NCBI GenBank assembly: GCA_951799405.1 | Contig: OX637339.1 | Span: 13,950,001-14,014,000, forward strand | DNA: 64,000 nt | Direction: 5' to 3' | Source: Agapetus fuscipes | Lineage: Eukaryota > Arthropoda > Insecta > Trichoptera > Glossosomatidae | Part shown: one piece after another, positions 41,111 through 53,193 of the stretch | Layout: the number at the start of each line of letters is the position of its first letter | How positions within the stretch are numbered: position 1 is the first letter of the stretch | The notes under the pieces: model-generated | Seen by the model: the letters and a program-made list of their open reading frames with translations, nothing else | Databases searched by the model: none | Told to the model about the DNA's origin: nothing | Translations under genes and position numbers: made by a program

Positions 41111-42530
41111 TCATAATCACCGTTTCCTCATCCCTAATGATAGAAGGTATTAGCTCGCTCTTCCCTTGCTCTATCAAGTCCTCGATAACCCCCTCCCACA
41201 CTCCCCCATAAGTGGGATAACGATGATTTGAGTGAGATAGTTTTAGTTTCAAGTTTATAAACTGTATACACACGATGCTACTGTCGTTGCATGTCAGGTA
41301 CTTTGTACCTAAAATTGTGTCTGCATAGTTGGACCCTACGAACCGCTCAACTGTTGATCGGAGAACGGATCGTTGGTACTCCATGTTCCATACAAGGAGG
41401 GAAGGCATGTTTGCCATTTGACATAGTTGTGGGATGAGGCCGCATCGGTTAATCAGATCAAGTAAAATATCGTAGCAAGTCTTTTGAAGACCAGACCCAG
41501 AAACCTCTGACCCCAGGATATCGCTGTATTGTGTAATTGTCTTGTCGAATAGTGAGCTGTACAAGACAAAATAACGCATAAAAGTGTTCAGATTCAACAT
41601 TCTTGATTCGGTCAAGTTAAACATCCCTAGTCCTGTAGTTTCGTAGAAAGCCCTGTTTTCCAGAGATGCTACGCGATCGTGGATTCTGTGATTTGTGGTC
41701 ATGATTGCAAACTTACGGGCTTGAATTATAGATAGCTCGATACTGCAATTTAGGGAGTGATCGGTGGTCATCATCCGAGTTACACGAGAACTAATTGTGA
41801 TAGGCTGTCCTATACCCATTAGCTGTAGGCCCTTATAAGATGGCTCATTCATAGTGAAGTTTTCATCTGGGAGGTCGTATGTACATTCGCTACACGTGAA
41901 GTGAACAAAGGTTCGCTTTGGTATGGTTTCCTTTAGCTCAAAATAATGGGATATACGGCTTAAGCCGTGCAAAAATACCGACTGGAAACAGATGTTTCTA
42001 TTTTGCGACTGCTTAGCCACGAATGTCGCGGTATCAGAAACGATCTTGAGGTATGAGAGTAAGTTGATGTTGGTGTTTAACTTTCCACCTTCCCTGAATG
42101 CTGGGCTACACAATCTATGTGAAATAGATCCCGAATAAACCTGGCGCTGAATTGGGTAAAGCTCCTCAATTGGAGTTGGTGTTTTCTCTGATATCAGCTT
42201 TACCACGAGGTTCCGAAATCCAGTTCCACCCCTGGCCCAGCTCAAGACTTCCAGAAGCTTTTTAACAGCGCTGACAACTTGGTGCTGTTCTATAGCCTGG
42301 AAGGGAGCACGCCTAGACCGTAGCTTTGTCTCTGAGCCTATATAGGGTGTATATGGCCCTCTAAAGAACTCAGGAGACAGAGTGGTCTTGTCGACGGAGT
42401 GAATAAGTATCCACCTCCCTTCCAAGCCAGGTATAGGAGAGCCGTGGGAAATGGAACACTGTTCTTGTTGGCATGGCATTGTGACTCCTTGAATGTCTAG
42501 TCCCCAGTAGGTGTTTCTTAGTAAAAAAAT
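41111..42530 (-). pseudogene. Endogenous mononegavirus L fragment (capping domain), unit A
   Basis: An unbroken minus frame of about 470 viral codons. It shows the landmarks of the L polyribonucleotidyltransferase (mRNA capping) domain in order: RGP..PYIGSET, SWARGG, SHRL (the His-Arg pair) and CFQSVFLHGL, after an upstream GVTMP block. In the virus this domain caps mRNA in the cytoplasm. RdRp and methyltransferase parts are absent, and no viral start codon is present. The reading frame ends at the host junction near 41108. Confidence 0.8.
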
Positions 42531-42773
42531 ATAGGTTGGTATGAGGCTGACCACCCATACTGTAAAAAATGGTTCACTTTGCCAATGTCACCCCTGTTTC
42601 AGGGAAGGTCGGCAAAAGTTGTGGGGCTTATGTTCATTTGAGGTTTGGATTTTATTTGTAAGTACACATTCAGCATTTGTAAGCGCGAACTACACTTGTT
42701 GGTTTGTGGGCATACATCTGAGAGCTTTAAATGAATATATCCTTGCAACTTAGATTATAGATTATTATAGATT
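42531..42773 (+). repeat. R1 repeat fused to the viral fragment, unit A
   Basis: R1 from TAGGTTGGTATGAGG to its tail TTAGATTATAGATTATTATAG, then ATT. Its 5' end joins directly to viral sequence. Confidence 0.8.
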
Positions 42774-43889
42774 GTCAATTTCTATGCCCATATTCACGAG
42801 GCCCATATATTTTTTTACGTAATGTGAATATATTTTAGATTTTATTATCATCGTCTTGCAATTTTGCCAGTTTATAATCATAATAGTTGGCAATGGCCTC
42901 ATTTCTCGCAATTTTAGATTCAAGCACCTCTTCTTCCAGTTCACTCCGTTTTTTTCCCAAGTTTGGAATTCACTGGCGTCCTGAGCGAAGAAGGTGTCCA
43001 GGTTTTCTATTTTGATGCTGTCTCAGCCACGTGTGGTTCCCCAATGGGGAGTACTTGTAGGGGGATGACACATCTAAAGCTGGAGCTGAGCTACTAGTAC
43101 AGGGTGTTATAATTAGAAGATTATTATTGAAATTATTTAATTTGTTATTATAATTAAAGAAACTCATCCCCAGAACCAGCCCGAGAACCACTCTGGATTA
43201 AATCAAAAGTAATTGTTTTATTCTTAGACAATGAACTGCCGGATCCTAATACGAAAGAAAACCACTGCACTTCTCACATCGCAATCATTAAATGCCAAAT
43301 TAAATCAAAGAGAATTCCCGCGCTTATTATTTATAAAAGTTTACTATTTCATTTAAAAGATGCATATTGAAGATTTTGTTGATTAAGATTCTGTCAATTG
43401 AAAAATTATAATTGGAATTCGGAGAATCATAACACATGTGTATCGACCGCCGGCTTAAATCAAAGTCCATCCCTTCCAATGTCAGGGGTACATCTCCCCC
43501 CCTTCCCTCTGAGGTTCAGCCATATCTGGTTCCCCAATGGCGAGTGCTTGTAGGGGATGGGATGCGTTATCCCCACCCAGGATGTCTACATATAAAGCTA
43601 GAGCAGAGCCACTGGTACAGGGTACTTCAAAGTTAGAATCAATATCGTTCGTCAGCCCAAAACAACTCAGCTCTATCATGGATATCACCTTATCCATGAT
43701 GGGATCATCTTGGATCGTTGATGGTCCGCCTCCTGTTTTTCTAGCATTGCCTTGTATGGCTGTGGCTCTCTTCCTTGCAGCCTTCTCCAGCTTGTCCCCT
43801 TCACCTGCAGCTGGGGCACGTGTCTGGGCTGGGTGTTTATGGCATAAAATGATGTAGTGACGCGCTACCACGCCGTTTCTTTGGATCAA
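42774..43889 (-). pseudogene. Harbinger-associated Myb/SANT-like protein, unit A
   Basis: Same frames as copy 1 (KTGGGPSTIQDDPIMDKVIS; KRSELEEEVLESKIARNEAI). Base changes and small indels separate the frames. Confidence 0.55.
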
Positions 43890-44458
43890 TTTGACACCAT
43901 GTCAGTTTTTTTTGATACACGGTCTGGTGCTGTAACAGAAGATTGTTTTCTTTTAGTTTTACGAAAATTAAAAAAATAAACTTTTTTTTTTCGTTGTGCA
44001 ATTTGCAAGCATTTGCATTTTTTCTATATCCGCCTTCACCATTCAAAGACTCCAAGTCAGAATTACTTCAAATGCCATTACATTTGATTACGTCCATGTA
44101 CTTGTATATATGTACGTATATCAAGCTTATAAATTGATATACAGCTTGGACCCTGTGGAATTTTCACCTTCAGCTGGGGCACATCTCTGGGGTGGGTGTT
44201 TATGGCATTAAATGATGCAGTGAGGCGCTGCCACACCATTTATTTAGATGGATTTGACACCATGTCAGTTTTTTTTAATGACATGGTCTGGTGTTCTTCC
44301 AGAAGATCCAAAAAAAATCTTATTTCTTCTGTATGAAAGTGCTTGATTCTTGTTTTGCCTGCAAGATAAAACAAACATGAAATCTAAGAATTGAGAACTA
44401 CTGCATTGATACGACCAAAATTGTAATGTAATTTGTGGTTAACACACAAGCATACCAT

Positions 44459-44734
44459 TCAGTGGCGAAAAATCTTTGTGACTCTTGTTATACTACTGCA
44501 TGTAAATACTGTTATTTTAAAAATACTATTCATGTAAAAATATTCATTAAAGTTTGGTGGAGGAGTGGCCTCTCTGGCGACCCCAGACAGTCCCGACGAT
44601 CCCGACGTTCTTCTGCTTGGAGTTAACAGCTCCTCGTGGGTGCTGCTGTTGCTGGACGCCTCTTTCACTGGTGGAGGCATCACTTCCACTGGTGGAGGCG
44701 GAATCTCCTGTGGTGGAGGCATCTCCTCTATCAT
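44459..44734 (-). other. Proline-rich open frame
   Basis: EEMPPPQEIPPPPVEVMPPP then SRRTSGSSGLSG; the GGTGGAGGC repeats on the plus strand make open frames in several phases. The first part follows a TGTAGGCAG-type acceptor. May be an exon or simply a repeat. Confidence 0.3.
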
Positions 44735-44769
44735 TTGTCCTGCCTACACAAACATATGTAATTTTATCG

Positions 44770-45045
44770 ATCAAATGTATTAGGATGATTTATTTGGTGA
44801 GCGCTGTTTTTGTGTGAATCACACCTCAAGAGCTTTCTGTAAGTTTGGTCGTCGCCATAGAAAGCGCCAATTCCACAAACAAGACCCAGTTCCTGGTTGG
44901 ACATTCGGTGAATGGTCTTTGGTAAGGCATACAAATTTTTCAACACAGCAAAGATCATATTTGAAATTGAAATGATGTTTGTTTTGTGCTCTGCCGGGAC
45001 TCAAACCCAAGACCGCGCTAACCACTAGACCATGGACCGGTGAGT
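44770..45045 (-). repeat. SINE-2 copy
   Basis: Minus-oriented; the tRNA-like head lies at 44995-45045 (GGACTCAAACCC in plus sense marks the B box). Same body as 27719-27995, without a 5S-like head. Confidence 0.7.
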
Positions 45046-45525
45046 GTTGAGATGTTGGAAAGAAATAGAAAAGTAGGGAAGAAAAGCTGTAAAAATATTT
45101 GTGAACGATGAAGCATCCACTGTCAAACTTCTGCCAGCCAGATAAAAAGAATTCTGACTCAGAACAAAATTATACGTAAGATTTAGTTTCTCAGCGGGCA
45201 GACGTCATAAGCCTATGGGACTAGGGTAGAGTTTTCCTTTCCTCCAGTAATATGTACAGATCAGTTGTGATTTTTGGCGGCAAAGCTTGAAAGCGAAATG
45301 ACGGGGAAAAGTTGAAGCGACTTCAGGAAGCAAAATGATGTGTTTATTAAATGAGCTGCGAGTGACTCAGTTGGTTAAACAAAAGTACCGAATCCTTAAT
45401 AGCATATTTGTGTGCAGGGTGATGTACATCATATTGGTGGTAGTTCCTGTGAAATGTGGTGGCCCCAAGGTCCTGATTGGAGATCTCGAATCACGATGTT
45501 TTCGGACATTGTGTGTATATATCTC
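45046..45525. other. No gene recognised
   Basis: Unique-looking sequence between SINE-2 and unit B; only short frames. Confidence 0.5.
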
Positions 45526-45813
45526 AATATTCACGTAAATAAAGCTCACATCCGGGAAGAGTTCTCGCCACAGGTCATGTTCTCTCAATAACATTCTCTG
45601 TATCCAGGAATCGTTCATTTTTATATTTTATATTTGAAAATGGCGGCTATTTTCTGAAAAAATGTTACTGAGCTGCCATATGAGAGAAAAATTACGCATA
45701 TTTGGTAGGTTAAAAATAAAACTGAAAATAAAATAAATTGATATCTGGATTATAAAATAAATAATGGAAACACAAAATAATATTTGTTTATTATTATAAA
45801 AGTGATTCCTGAT

Positions 45814-46301
45814 TTAATTTTGTTTCTGATTACAAAATAAATTGAATTTTTTTTTAAACATCATCTTTGTGGCGGGAAGAAAATGCTTGCCAAACTTTTG
45901 ACAGGTGCCTCGTGTTTGTTTACAAAATAACAATAATATGGGGCAGCAGAAGCAGCCGTTGTCACTCCCTGAAACTAAGTTTCCCATGTATTCTGAGTTA
46001 TTGCTCTGATGTTTCTCGCCTCCGAGAGTAGCTCCAGCCCTGAAGAAAGGCACGGCCGGCCCAGGATGTGGCTGCACCAGTTGTGCGCTTTTCTCCTCAG
46101 ACCGTCCTCTACAAGAAAGTGAACATGATGCGCAAAGTCGCTGCTCTCCCACTGGAGACTGGATAGTGGATACACATCATCTAGGATTCGCCTGCTTTCC
46201 AGATGGTGAGGCAGTAGGCGTCCAAACGCGTCTATTACATCTATCTGTCTCATGGTGGGCGATGGGTGAAGCGAACCTTGAAGCAAGGCCAATCCAAGCA
46301 C
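45814..46301 (-). other. Unidentified open frames in unit B
   Basis: Counterpart of 35471-35958; the 112-codon frame is unchanged. Confidence 0.3.
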
Positions 46302-46329
46302 CGTCCTACTTGTAAAGCTGTTTTCGTTA

Positions 46330-46997
46330 TGATTTCCCTGAATTCCCTGATTGTATTCACCCAGTTATACAAGTAAGGTATCTTGTCTTCCTCCCTTGTA
46401 CTTCATGGAGCTTAATGTAGCCAATGCTTGAAGCCAGAATTTGTGATGGAAAGAGCCTTTTGTTACAGGACAGCGAAATTCCTTATTTCCCTGTTGACCT
46501 CCATAATTGACTGAATCGAAGAGCTTGTCAAAAAAAGGAGCAAATCCGCTGTATCCTCGGCTTCAGTTGGCAGGAGGGAAATCTCTGAAAAAGTAAATGT
46601 TAAAAAATATGAAATTCATTTTCATTCCAAAAACTCATTTTCACTTCCATGCACTCCAATATACTGGGGAATTCCTTAACTACTAATCATACTTATTTTA
46701 AAAAAAGTACTCATTTGCTATCAAAGCATCAGAGTTGCGACACGGTGACTGAACACTTGCGTGCAATACTTAACCCTCATCTTGGGTATGCGTCTAGGTA
46801 CAACATGGAGGTCCGTAAGTCTGGGCAGAACTCGTGCTTTTGCTACACCCACATCTAAGAAGTATAATTTTTCGATGTGCTCCCACTCAGCAGTTTTTTT
46901 TGTACGATTTTCATCTTCAAACTCTAGATTCTTTGTTAAAAGATTATTTCTGATTCCCTTCATCAGATGAGGAGGATCAAATAAGGGCCAAATATTT
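46330..46997 (-). pseudogene. P-type transposase C-terminal part, unit B
   Basis: Carries the DPPHLMKGIRNNLL-type block and FSHRVATLML; everything upstream is missing. Confidence 0.7.
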
Positions 46998-47139
46998 CAA
47001 TGTTATTTGTCAGTTGATCCCACAACTATAGAAAGAGGGGCTGCTCCTCCTCGGGCCATTTCTGTGGATCATCCTGTTAGAGGACCCAAGGAGTGTATCC
47101 AAAGAGTGAAGCCCTCAGGACGACCTCCACTGTTTTTAA

Positions 47140-47330
47140 TGATAAAGTAATAAAAAAACTGTATCGATTGAATACCTATGTAAACCTTTTTACAGGAGCA
47201 TGGAATTATGTACACGCCAGGGTTGGTCATTGTAACTCTTGTTCTACTACTGCATGTAAATATTGTCCCTGAAACACCTCCAAAGGACATGTTATTTTAA
47301 AACTACTATTCATGTAAAGCAAATCACTTA
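47140..47330 (-). pseudogene. Penelope-like GIY-YIG fragment
   Basis: NPGVYIIPCSCKKVYIG is a GIY-YIG start. The upstream 60 bp (ATTTTAAAACTACTATTCATG) also occurs at 44510-44545, so both places hold pieces of one Penelope family. Confidence 0.6.
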
Positions 47331-47700
47331 TGATTTCATCTTGAGCCAAATTTTTTGGAATGGTGCGGTTCGGAATAGCAATTATATTTTTTTCTATAGA
47401 CATTTGCTAAGCTGCGTTTCTATTGTAAAGAATGGTATCAATTTTTTGGCTTGTCCACGTATCTAGGGATCAATGTGTGCTGCGTATAGAGCTATAATGC
47501 AATTATTAGTGCATTGTGTGTTAAGAATACATTTGGGAAATATATCTGTGCTATGACTTATTGTGCCACATATTGCCTTATTTATAAGGATTTCAGCATT
47601 TCGTTTTATAGGCCTTGCATCATAAAAAATGAAACTCGTGACACAATTTTTCAGTATCACTCCCTCTTAACATATATAGTTTGAAATAAGGGTTGATATG
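47331..47700. other. No gene recognised
   Basis: A 65-codon minus frame at 47463-47660 has no known motif. Confidence 0.4.
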
Positions 47701-47714
47701 AGGTCGACTACCCA

Positions 47715-47890
47715 TACTGTTGTTCCCAAAGCAGATGTTTCATTTGGAATGTGGAAATAAGATACATGTTATGAATTAGCTGATCTTTCCCTTGTAGACG
47801 AGTATTAACAACATTTAGGCGGCTAACTATATCAACCAGAAAAGCAAAGTCGCTAATCCACTCCTTGTCTTCAAATTCTGGGATACTTTT
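47715..47890 (-). pseudogene. hAT transposase fragment
   Basis: About 98% identical to 19145-19315 (SIPEFEDKEWISDFAFLVD...), preceded by 25 bp of R1. Confidence 0.75.
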
Positions 47891-49002
47891 ACACAGATAA
47901 ATTTGTATATGTGAGTATGGCAACACTGCGCACGATGCATCCCGCCCCGCATCCCGCATTCACGGCTATACATTATTATTAGAAAACTTGTTTGAATCCT
48001 AAATTAAAATGAAATTGTATGATTTCCCTGAATCCCCTGATTGTATTCACCCAGTTATACAAGTAAGGTATCTTGTCTTCCTCCCTTGTACTTCATGGAG
48101 CTTAATGTAGCCAATGCTTCAAGCCAGAATTTTTGATGGAAAGAGCCTTTTGTTACAGGACAGCGAAATTCCTTATTTTCCCGGTGACCTCCATAATTGA
48201 CTGAATCGAAGAGCTTGTCCAAAAAAGGAGCAAATCCGCTGTATCCTCGGCTTCAGTTGGCAGGAGGGAAATCTCTGAAAAAGTAAATGTTAAAAAATAT
48301 GAAATTCATTTTCATTCCAAAAACTCATTTTCACTTCCATGCACTCCAATATACTGGGGAATTCCTTAACTACTAATCATACTTATTTAAAAAAAAAGTA
48401 CTCACTTGCTATCAAAGCATCAGAGCTGCAACACGGTGACTGAACACTTGCGTGCAATACTTAACCCACATCTTGGGTATGCGTCTAGGTACAACATGGA
48501 GGTCCGTAAGTCTGGGCAGAACTCGTGTTTTTGCTACACCCACATCTATAAAGTATAATTTTTCGATGTGCTCCCTTTCAGCAGTTTTTTTTATACGATT
48601 TTCATCTTCAAACTCTAGATTCTTTGTTAAAAGATTATTTCTGATTCCCTTCATCAGATGAGGAGGATCAAATAAGGGCCAAATATTTTTTCCATTTATT
48701 AAAAAAAATCCACCATGCCATTTCTTTCCTTCTCTCAAATAAGACCCTTTTGTATCGTTCACCAATGTATGGCACTGTCGTTGACGGCACTCTGGTCACA
48801 AATTGTGGAGCATACTCGAAGACCTACAATGTATAATAAAAAAAAAAAAAAATCCCTTCTTCAAGGAAAGTAACAACAGTCCTGACAATATAATACACAA
48901 ACCTGTGCTACTCACAGCTTCTACCATTTGCTTCACTAAGTGCATCAAATCAGGTTTCTTACAGCCCCCCGTCTTAAAATGTGGGCAATGGGCTGCTTGA
49001 AG

Positions 49003-49311
49003 CCTCTGACCTCGACGGTTTCAAGCGAAGCCTAAAGACACACCTATTTGAGAATTTTTATAATATTTGACTATTTTTGACTCTTTTCATTTAATTTGTA
49101 TAATTTTTTACTTTTTAATTTCATTATTTGACCTAGCGACTTTTTTATTTAATTTCATTGTTCTGTTATTTTAAAGTTGTTTTGAATTCTGTTTTCAATT
49201 TTATATTGTATTATATTTTATTTTATAATTTAATATTTGTAAAGCGCCCTCGAGGTGATGTCACATGACGGCGCTGTATAAATTACCAAAAAATTAAAAA
49301 ATTAAATTAAA
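49003..49311 (+). mobile_element. 309-bp retroposon insertion, unit C only
   Basis: Flanked by TTGAAG duplications (48997-49002 and 49312-49317). Ends GGCGCTGTATAAAT plus an A/AAATT-rich tail. The start GACGGTTTCAAGCGAAGCCT and the hairpin-like GGCGCTGTATAAAT end are typical of LINE-mobilised 3' tails. Unit A keeps the empty site. Confidence 0.8.
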
Positions 49312-49861
49312 TTGAAGGGTTTGTCTATTCCTGTGACCATGAATACAAGCACATGGTCTGCAAAATTATTGGATCGCCTGTATCCAAAGTCCTCAAACTT
49401 TCAATTAGTACTTTTTTCTCATTATATTTCAAATGAGGAGTGATACTCATTTTGTCAAAAACGAGATTACAGCACTTGCTGCATTTTAAGCTTTTGACAA
49501 CTTCGGTCAAATTCTCAAATATGAGATTGTTAACCCCAGGGCTTAATTGTATTCTTTGTAATAAATGACAAAGTGTCTTAGCGGCAGGCAGTGTGAATAA
49601 TCGATACAGCATTCTGTACGCCTTCGGGCTATATTTGTATAGGGCAAGCGCCAGCACTTTTTGATCCAAGGTGAAGCGTCTGCCTCGTGGCTTTTTTGAG
49701 GTTTGTGAAAACTGCATAGCAGTAAATAACTTTGCAGCCGTTGTCATTTGTTCGGTCAATAAATATTCAAAAGTAGTTGTTTTGCTGCTGCAAGCCGTCC
49801 TTTAAACGAAGAAGTTCGTTTTTGTGTTTGTTTGCTTGTAGTTTAATATTTTGTGCATGCT

Positions 49862-49921
49862 TGTACAGTTTTTTGGCTTTCGGTGTGAGATGTGCCACAC
49901 CGAAAGCCAAAAAACTGTACA
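49862..49921. repeat. Same palindrome, unit C
   Basis: Identical to 37501-37560, including the loop. Confidence 0.9.
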
Positions 49922-50813
49922 TGCACTGGCATATACTTGTGTCTCGCGCGATGCAGCTGGCGGGGACTTGAGTACCTCACTGTGGCTACTCGCAAGTGCA
50001 GATGCACTGACATTTACTTGCGTCTCGCTCGTTTTTGTCTCAGCGGATGATGCAGGTACCATGCCTGTAGGTAATATCTGCACCGCAGACTGCGTGCAAG
50101 TACATGCTTGCGTTTGTTTTAGATTTACGTTGGATATTAGGTAGTTCATCATACCCTTCAGATCCTGATATTGGTTCTTCAGGAGCCCCTCTATCGCCTC
50201 CAATCTTACTTGGATATCAAGGAGGATCTTACGATCATTATTTCCAATTTCAGTCATCTTGAGAACAGAATTTAATGATATTAACAATTAAATTTAATTT
50301 AATAAAAAAACCATCAACTTTTGTAACTAGAATTACAATTTGTAAAGTTTTGTTTATCTTAAAATTGTTTGAATATTTATGTGAAAGGCAGGTCTTTCGC
50401 CTGACAGGGACTTCTCCTAATGATCTATCAGAGGGATCATTTCCCATAGTGACTTTTTTCACCAGTTGAAGCATACCCACTTTAAAATCAATTTTTTGAT
50501 CACATATAGCTTCTGAAACTCAGTAGATATATGGTGTAATCGTCTTCATCAATATTAGCAGCAGTTTGTCCATATTTTTGCTGTAATATATTAAGAAGCT
50601 TTGTGGGGACATCTTTCTTTCTTTTGTTATTGACAGCAGGTAAATTTTGTGATTACGGCTCTCTATGATTGGTAGCTTCATCAATATTTTTTCTTGAGAT
50701 TGTGGTTTAATAGATTCTGAATTTTCTGTAGGGTAATTCACTTCTGAATCTCATTTCGAAAATGTTGGGGTAAGAAAGTAAAGCAAATGACTACATACAT
50801 ACATATGTTTTAT

Positions 50814-50913
50814 ATTTTTTGGCTGCACTGCCAGTAGGTGTATTTTTATTTCTTTGTATTTCCTTTCGGTAATAATCCCTTATATTGTTCCACTTTTTCT
50901 TCAATTCGGCACC
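50814..50913 (-). pseudogene. MADF-like segment, unit C
   Basis: Copy of 38453-38552. Confidence 0.55.
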
Positions 50914-51694
50914 TGATTATAATATTTTTTCTGTTTGACATATTAAACTGTGAGTAATAATACAAGACCCCATGTTTTATAGGGTTTAATATTATGTTGT
51001 CATCTTTTTATGTTGTACACGGTTTTTGGGTAAAAATAATTATTTTTTCAAAGTTGAGATTTTCAGACGCCATAGCCCCAGATGGGGGTTATTGCATCTT
51101 TTGGTAGTATCATGTAACTGACAAAGCTAGAAGAAATATTTAACCATTCATTCAGTTACATTTATAATTTTATTGTTTATTATTATCTCTTACATCTGAT
51201 TCCGTGCAAGGTTTCACGAAATCGAGCAAATAAAAAAGTACGGGGCTATAGCGTCTAATAACATAGATGCAAATACCCCATACAAAATCTCAGGGGCGAC
51301 AAACAATTTTGCTGTCAGGTTCATATAATATCATAATAGTTTATTGGATTGATTAAAAATAAAACAACATATTTAATGTTGGATATTTATTAATTTTATT
51401 ATAACAAAAACAATCAATTATAAGGAAAGAAATAAAATATTATTGAACATTAAACATTTTAAAGTTTTCTTCAAAGATAAGATGCCCTCCTCTGGATATT
51501 TCAGGGTTCTTCAAAAACATAACAGTATCACCGTAATGTTTTATTTCTGATGTATCCTCCACATCTGGGTAATAAAAGGAATGCGACCTGCTGTCTTTAA
51601 TTCTTCTTAAGAATTTAGCAGTGGGAATATCATTTTTAATAGATATGATATTAATAGGCTTTAAAATGTTTAGTAGACTTTTTTGTTGCAAATT

Positions 51695-52557
51695 TCACCA
51701 GTACGCTTTCACCAGTAAGCTTTCTATCTGTATTGCATATTTAGTGGCTACTTTCGGACTTTGAGCTCCTCCAACAACTGTTGCATATGTCTTGCTGCTT
51801 CCATCAATAATATTCTCCAATTTACTTGTATAATTTTGGCGGTTAGATATGATTTTTTCTTGTAGTTCAATGTTTTTTTTTTGAAGTAAGCTTCTATCAC
51901 CAACAAGCCATGTAGGTACCATTGAAATCTGCCCTTTTGATGCGCTGCTTCAAAAAGGATTGTTCAAATATTGTCTCATCACGTGCTGAGCTGAGCCACT
52001 TGGTGACAATATTTTGAATGTGCATATTGGCGTTCTCGCAGACTTGCACGTTAATGGAAAAGTAGTCTTTTCTATTGCGGGAGCTCCCCGTAGTTTCATT
52101 GCCTACCAAGTATTGATATTTCAAATAATTTCAACATAGAAAGCTTAACTAGGTACATTTTACAACTTATTCCTTATCTGGAGATTTGATGTGTACATGA
52201 GTTTGTCTGTGGCACCAAGCACATCTGGGAATTAGCAGTTTTATCAAAGCCCAAGGCAGAGTCCTGCAGCTCTTCCTGATTCTCGGGCATTTTAATAAAA
52301 CATACTCGCAGTTTGGCAATGGCGACTGCAACAGAATGCACAATTCTACTTGCCGTAGATTTGTGCACGGCTGGATAGCTCTTGCCGTAAAATAGCGCAG
52401 GCCAAGCAGAGCCCCTTGCAAACATACTGGAATAATTATTCAGTTGGCTGGTTTGGAATTGGATTTGTTTTAAATCCATTGTTATTATAAATAATTTTAA
52501 AAAATTATAAAAAACACAGAGTTTTATTTTCACAAATTGAGTATTTATTTCCCTCAA
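51695..52557 (-). pseudogene. PIF/Harbinger transposase, unit C
   Basis: Copy of the unit A gene. Its upstream end is changed by the 105-bp insertion at 52490-52594. Confidence 0.75.
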
Positions 52558-52594
52558 GTACTTTCGACTTATTCACGCCATTATCAAGAGGATA
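52490..52594 (-). mobile_element. 105-bp hammerhead-bearing insertion, unit C only
   Basis: Flanked by a 14-bp duplication CCATTGTTATTATA (52476-52489 and 52595-52608). On the minus strand it begins with a hammerhead-like motif (52552-52591: CCTC/GAGG helix, GTCGAAA, palindromic AGTACT) and ends in an A/T-rich tail. Confidence 0.75.
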
Positions 52595-52684
52595 CCATTG
52601 TTATTATATAAAACATAGTTTCAAAATTTAACCACAAAGTTTTTATTTCATTTTATCTTACAAATGTTTTTATAGTCCTTACCT

Positions 52685-53107
52685 TGAGGTATTGCCATTT
52701 GTTTCCTTATCATTACAGCAATGCTGGCCAATGTTTGATCATTTTGGGAAGCAAAAATGTGCGGTAGAACACCTTTTTTTAATTTTAAATAAATTTTGTC
52801 ACCGTGTCTCATTTTCAACCTGCAAAGATAATTTCAAGTCAGCCATGTCTGATCAATCTACTGAGATTGATGTTAGGTACATTCATATTTGTTGAGACTA
52901 GTTTATTTAAAAACTTAGAGCAAAGTGATCTTTACAACAGAAAACCCTTCTTGAGTGTGACATACTATCACGCCGCTTCATGGCAATGAGCCATTCACAC
53001 ATTTGGGGCACTGGGTGTATGGAACAGCATCTTCTCGGGTGAAAATAAACAAGTATTTTTTCACATAGGCACAATGCAATACACCCCATAGTTTTTTTAA
53101 AACTTGA
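52685..53107 (-). pseudogene. THAP zinc-finger exon(s), unit C
   Basis: Copy of 40205-40627 with two or three base changes. Confidence 0.6.
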
Positions 53108-53193
53108 CATTTTCAAAGTAAAATAGGAGTATTGAAACAAGTATGCAGAGCTCGTGTTTTCATACTAAACCATGTTTACCTACCGAATATTGG

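Larger units (their letters stand above)
35183..44402 (-). repeat. 9-kb mosaic unit A
   Basis: Near-identical to 48016-56882 (unit C), and its left 1.5 kb to 45526-46997 (unit B, offset 10343). Contents in minus order: Myb/SANT-like gene, R1, viral L piece, P-type RNase H exon, THAP exon, Harbinger transposase, MADF, P-type transposase, unknown tail. Confidence 0.92.
45526..46997 (-). repeat. Partial unit B
   Basis: Repeats 35183-36655 at about 99% identity, then stops after GGGCCAAATATTT. Confidence 0.9.
48020..50287 (-). pseudogene. P-element/THAP9-type transposase, unit C
   Basis: Same order as in unit A. The HTH-to-RNase H segment is one frame of 144 codons here (49759-49325) because the small unit-A deletion is absent. 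A 309-bp retroposon at 49003-49311 separates it from the DPPHLMKGIRNNLL part (48765-48412). Confidence 0.78.

Noticed and set aside
41111..42530. Living host gene for the 482-codon frame
   Set aside because: The frame begins within R1 and ends at the insertion joint, without promoter, splice sites or start codon of its own; capping-domain motifs mark it as viral.
43537..43857. 106-codon plus-strand frame, repeated at 25902 and 56016
   Set aside because: It is the opposite-strand shadow of the Myb/SANT-like frame.
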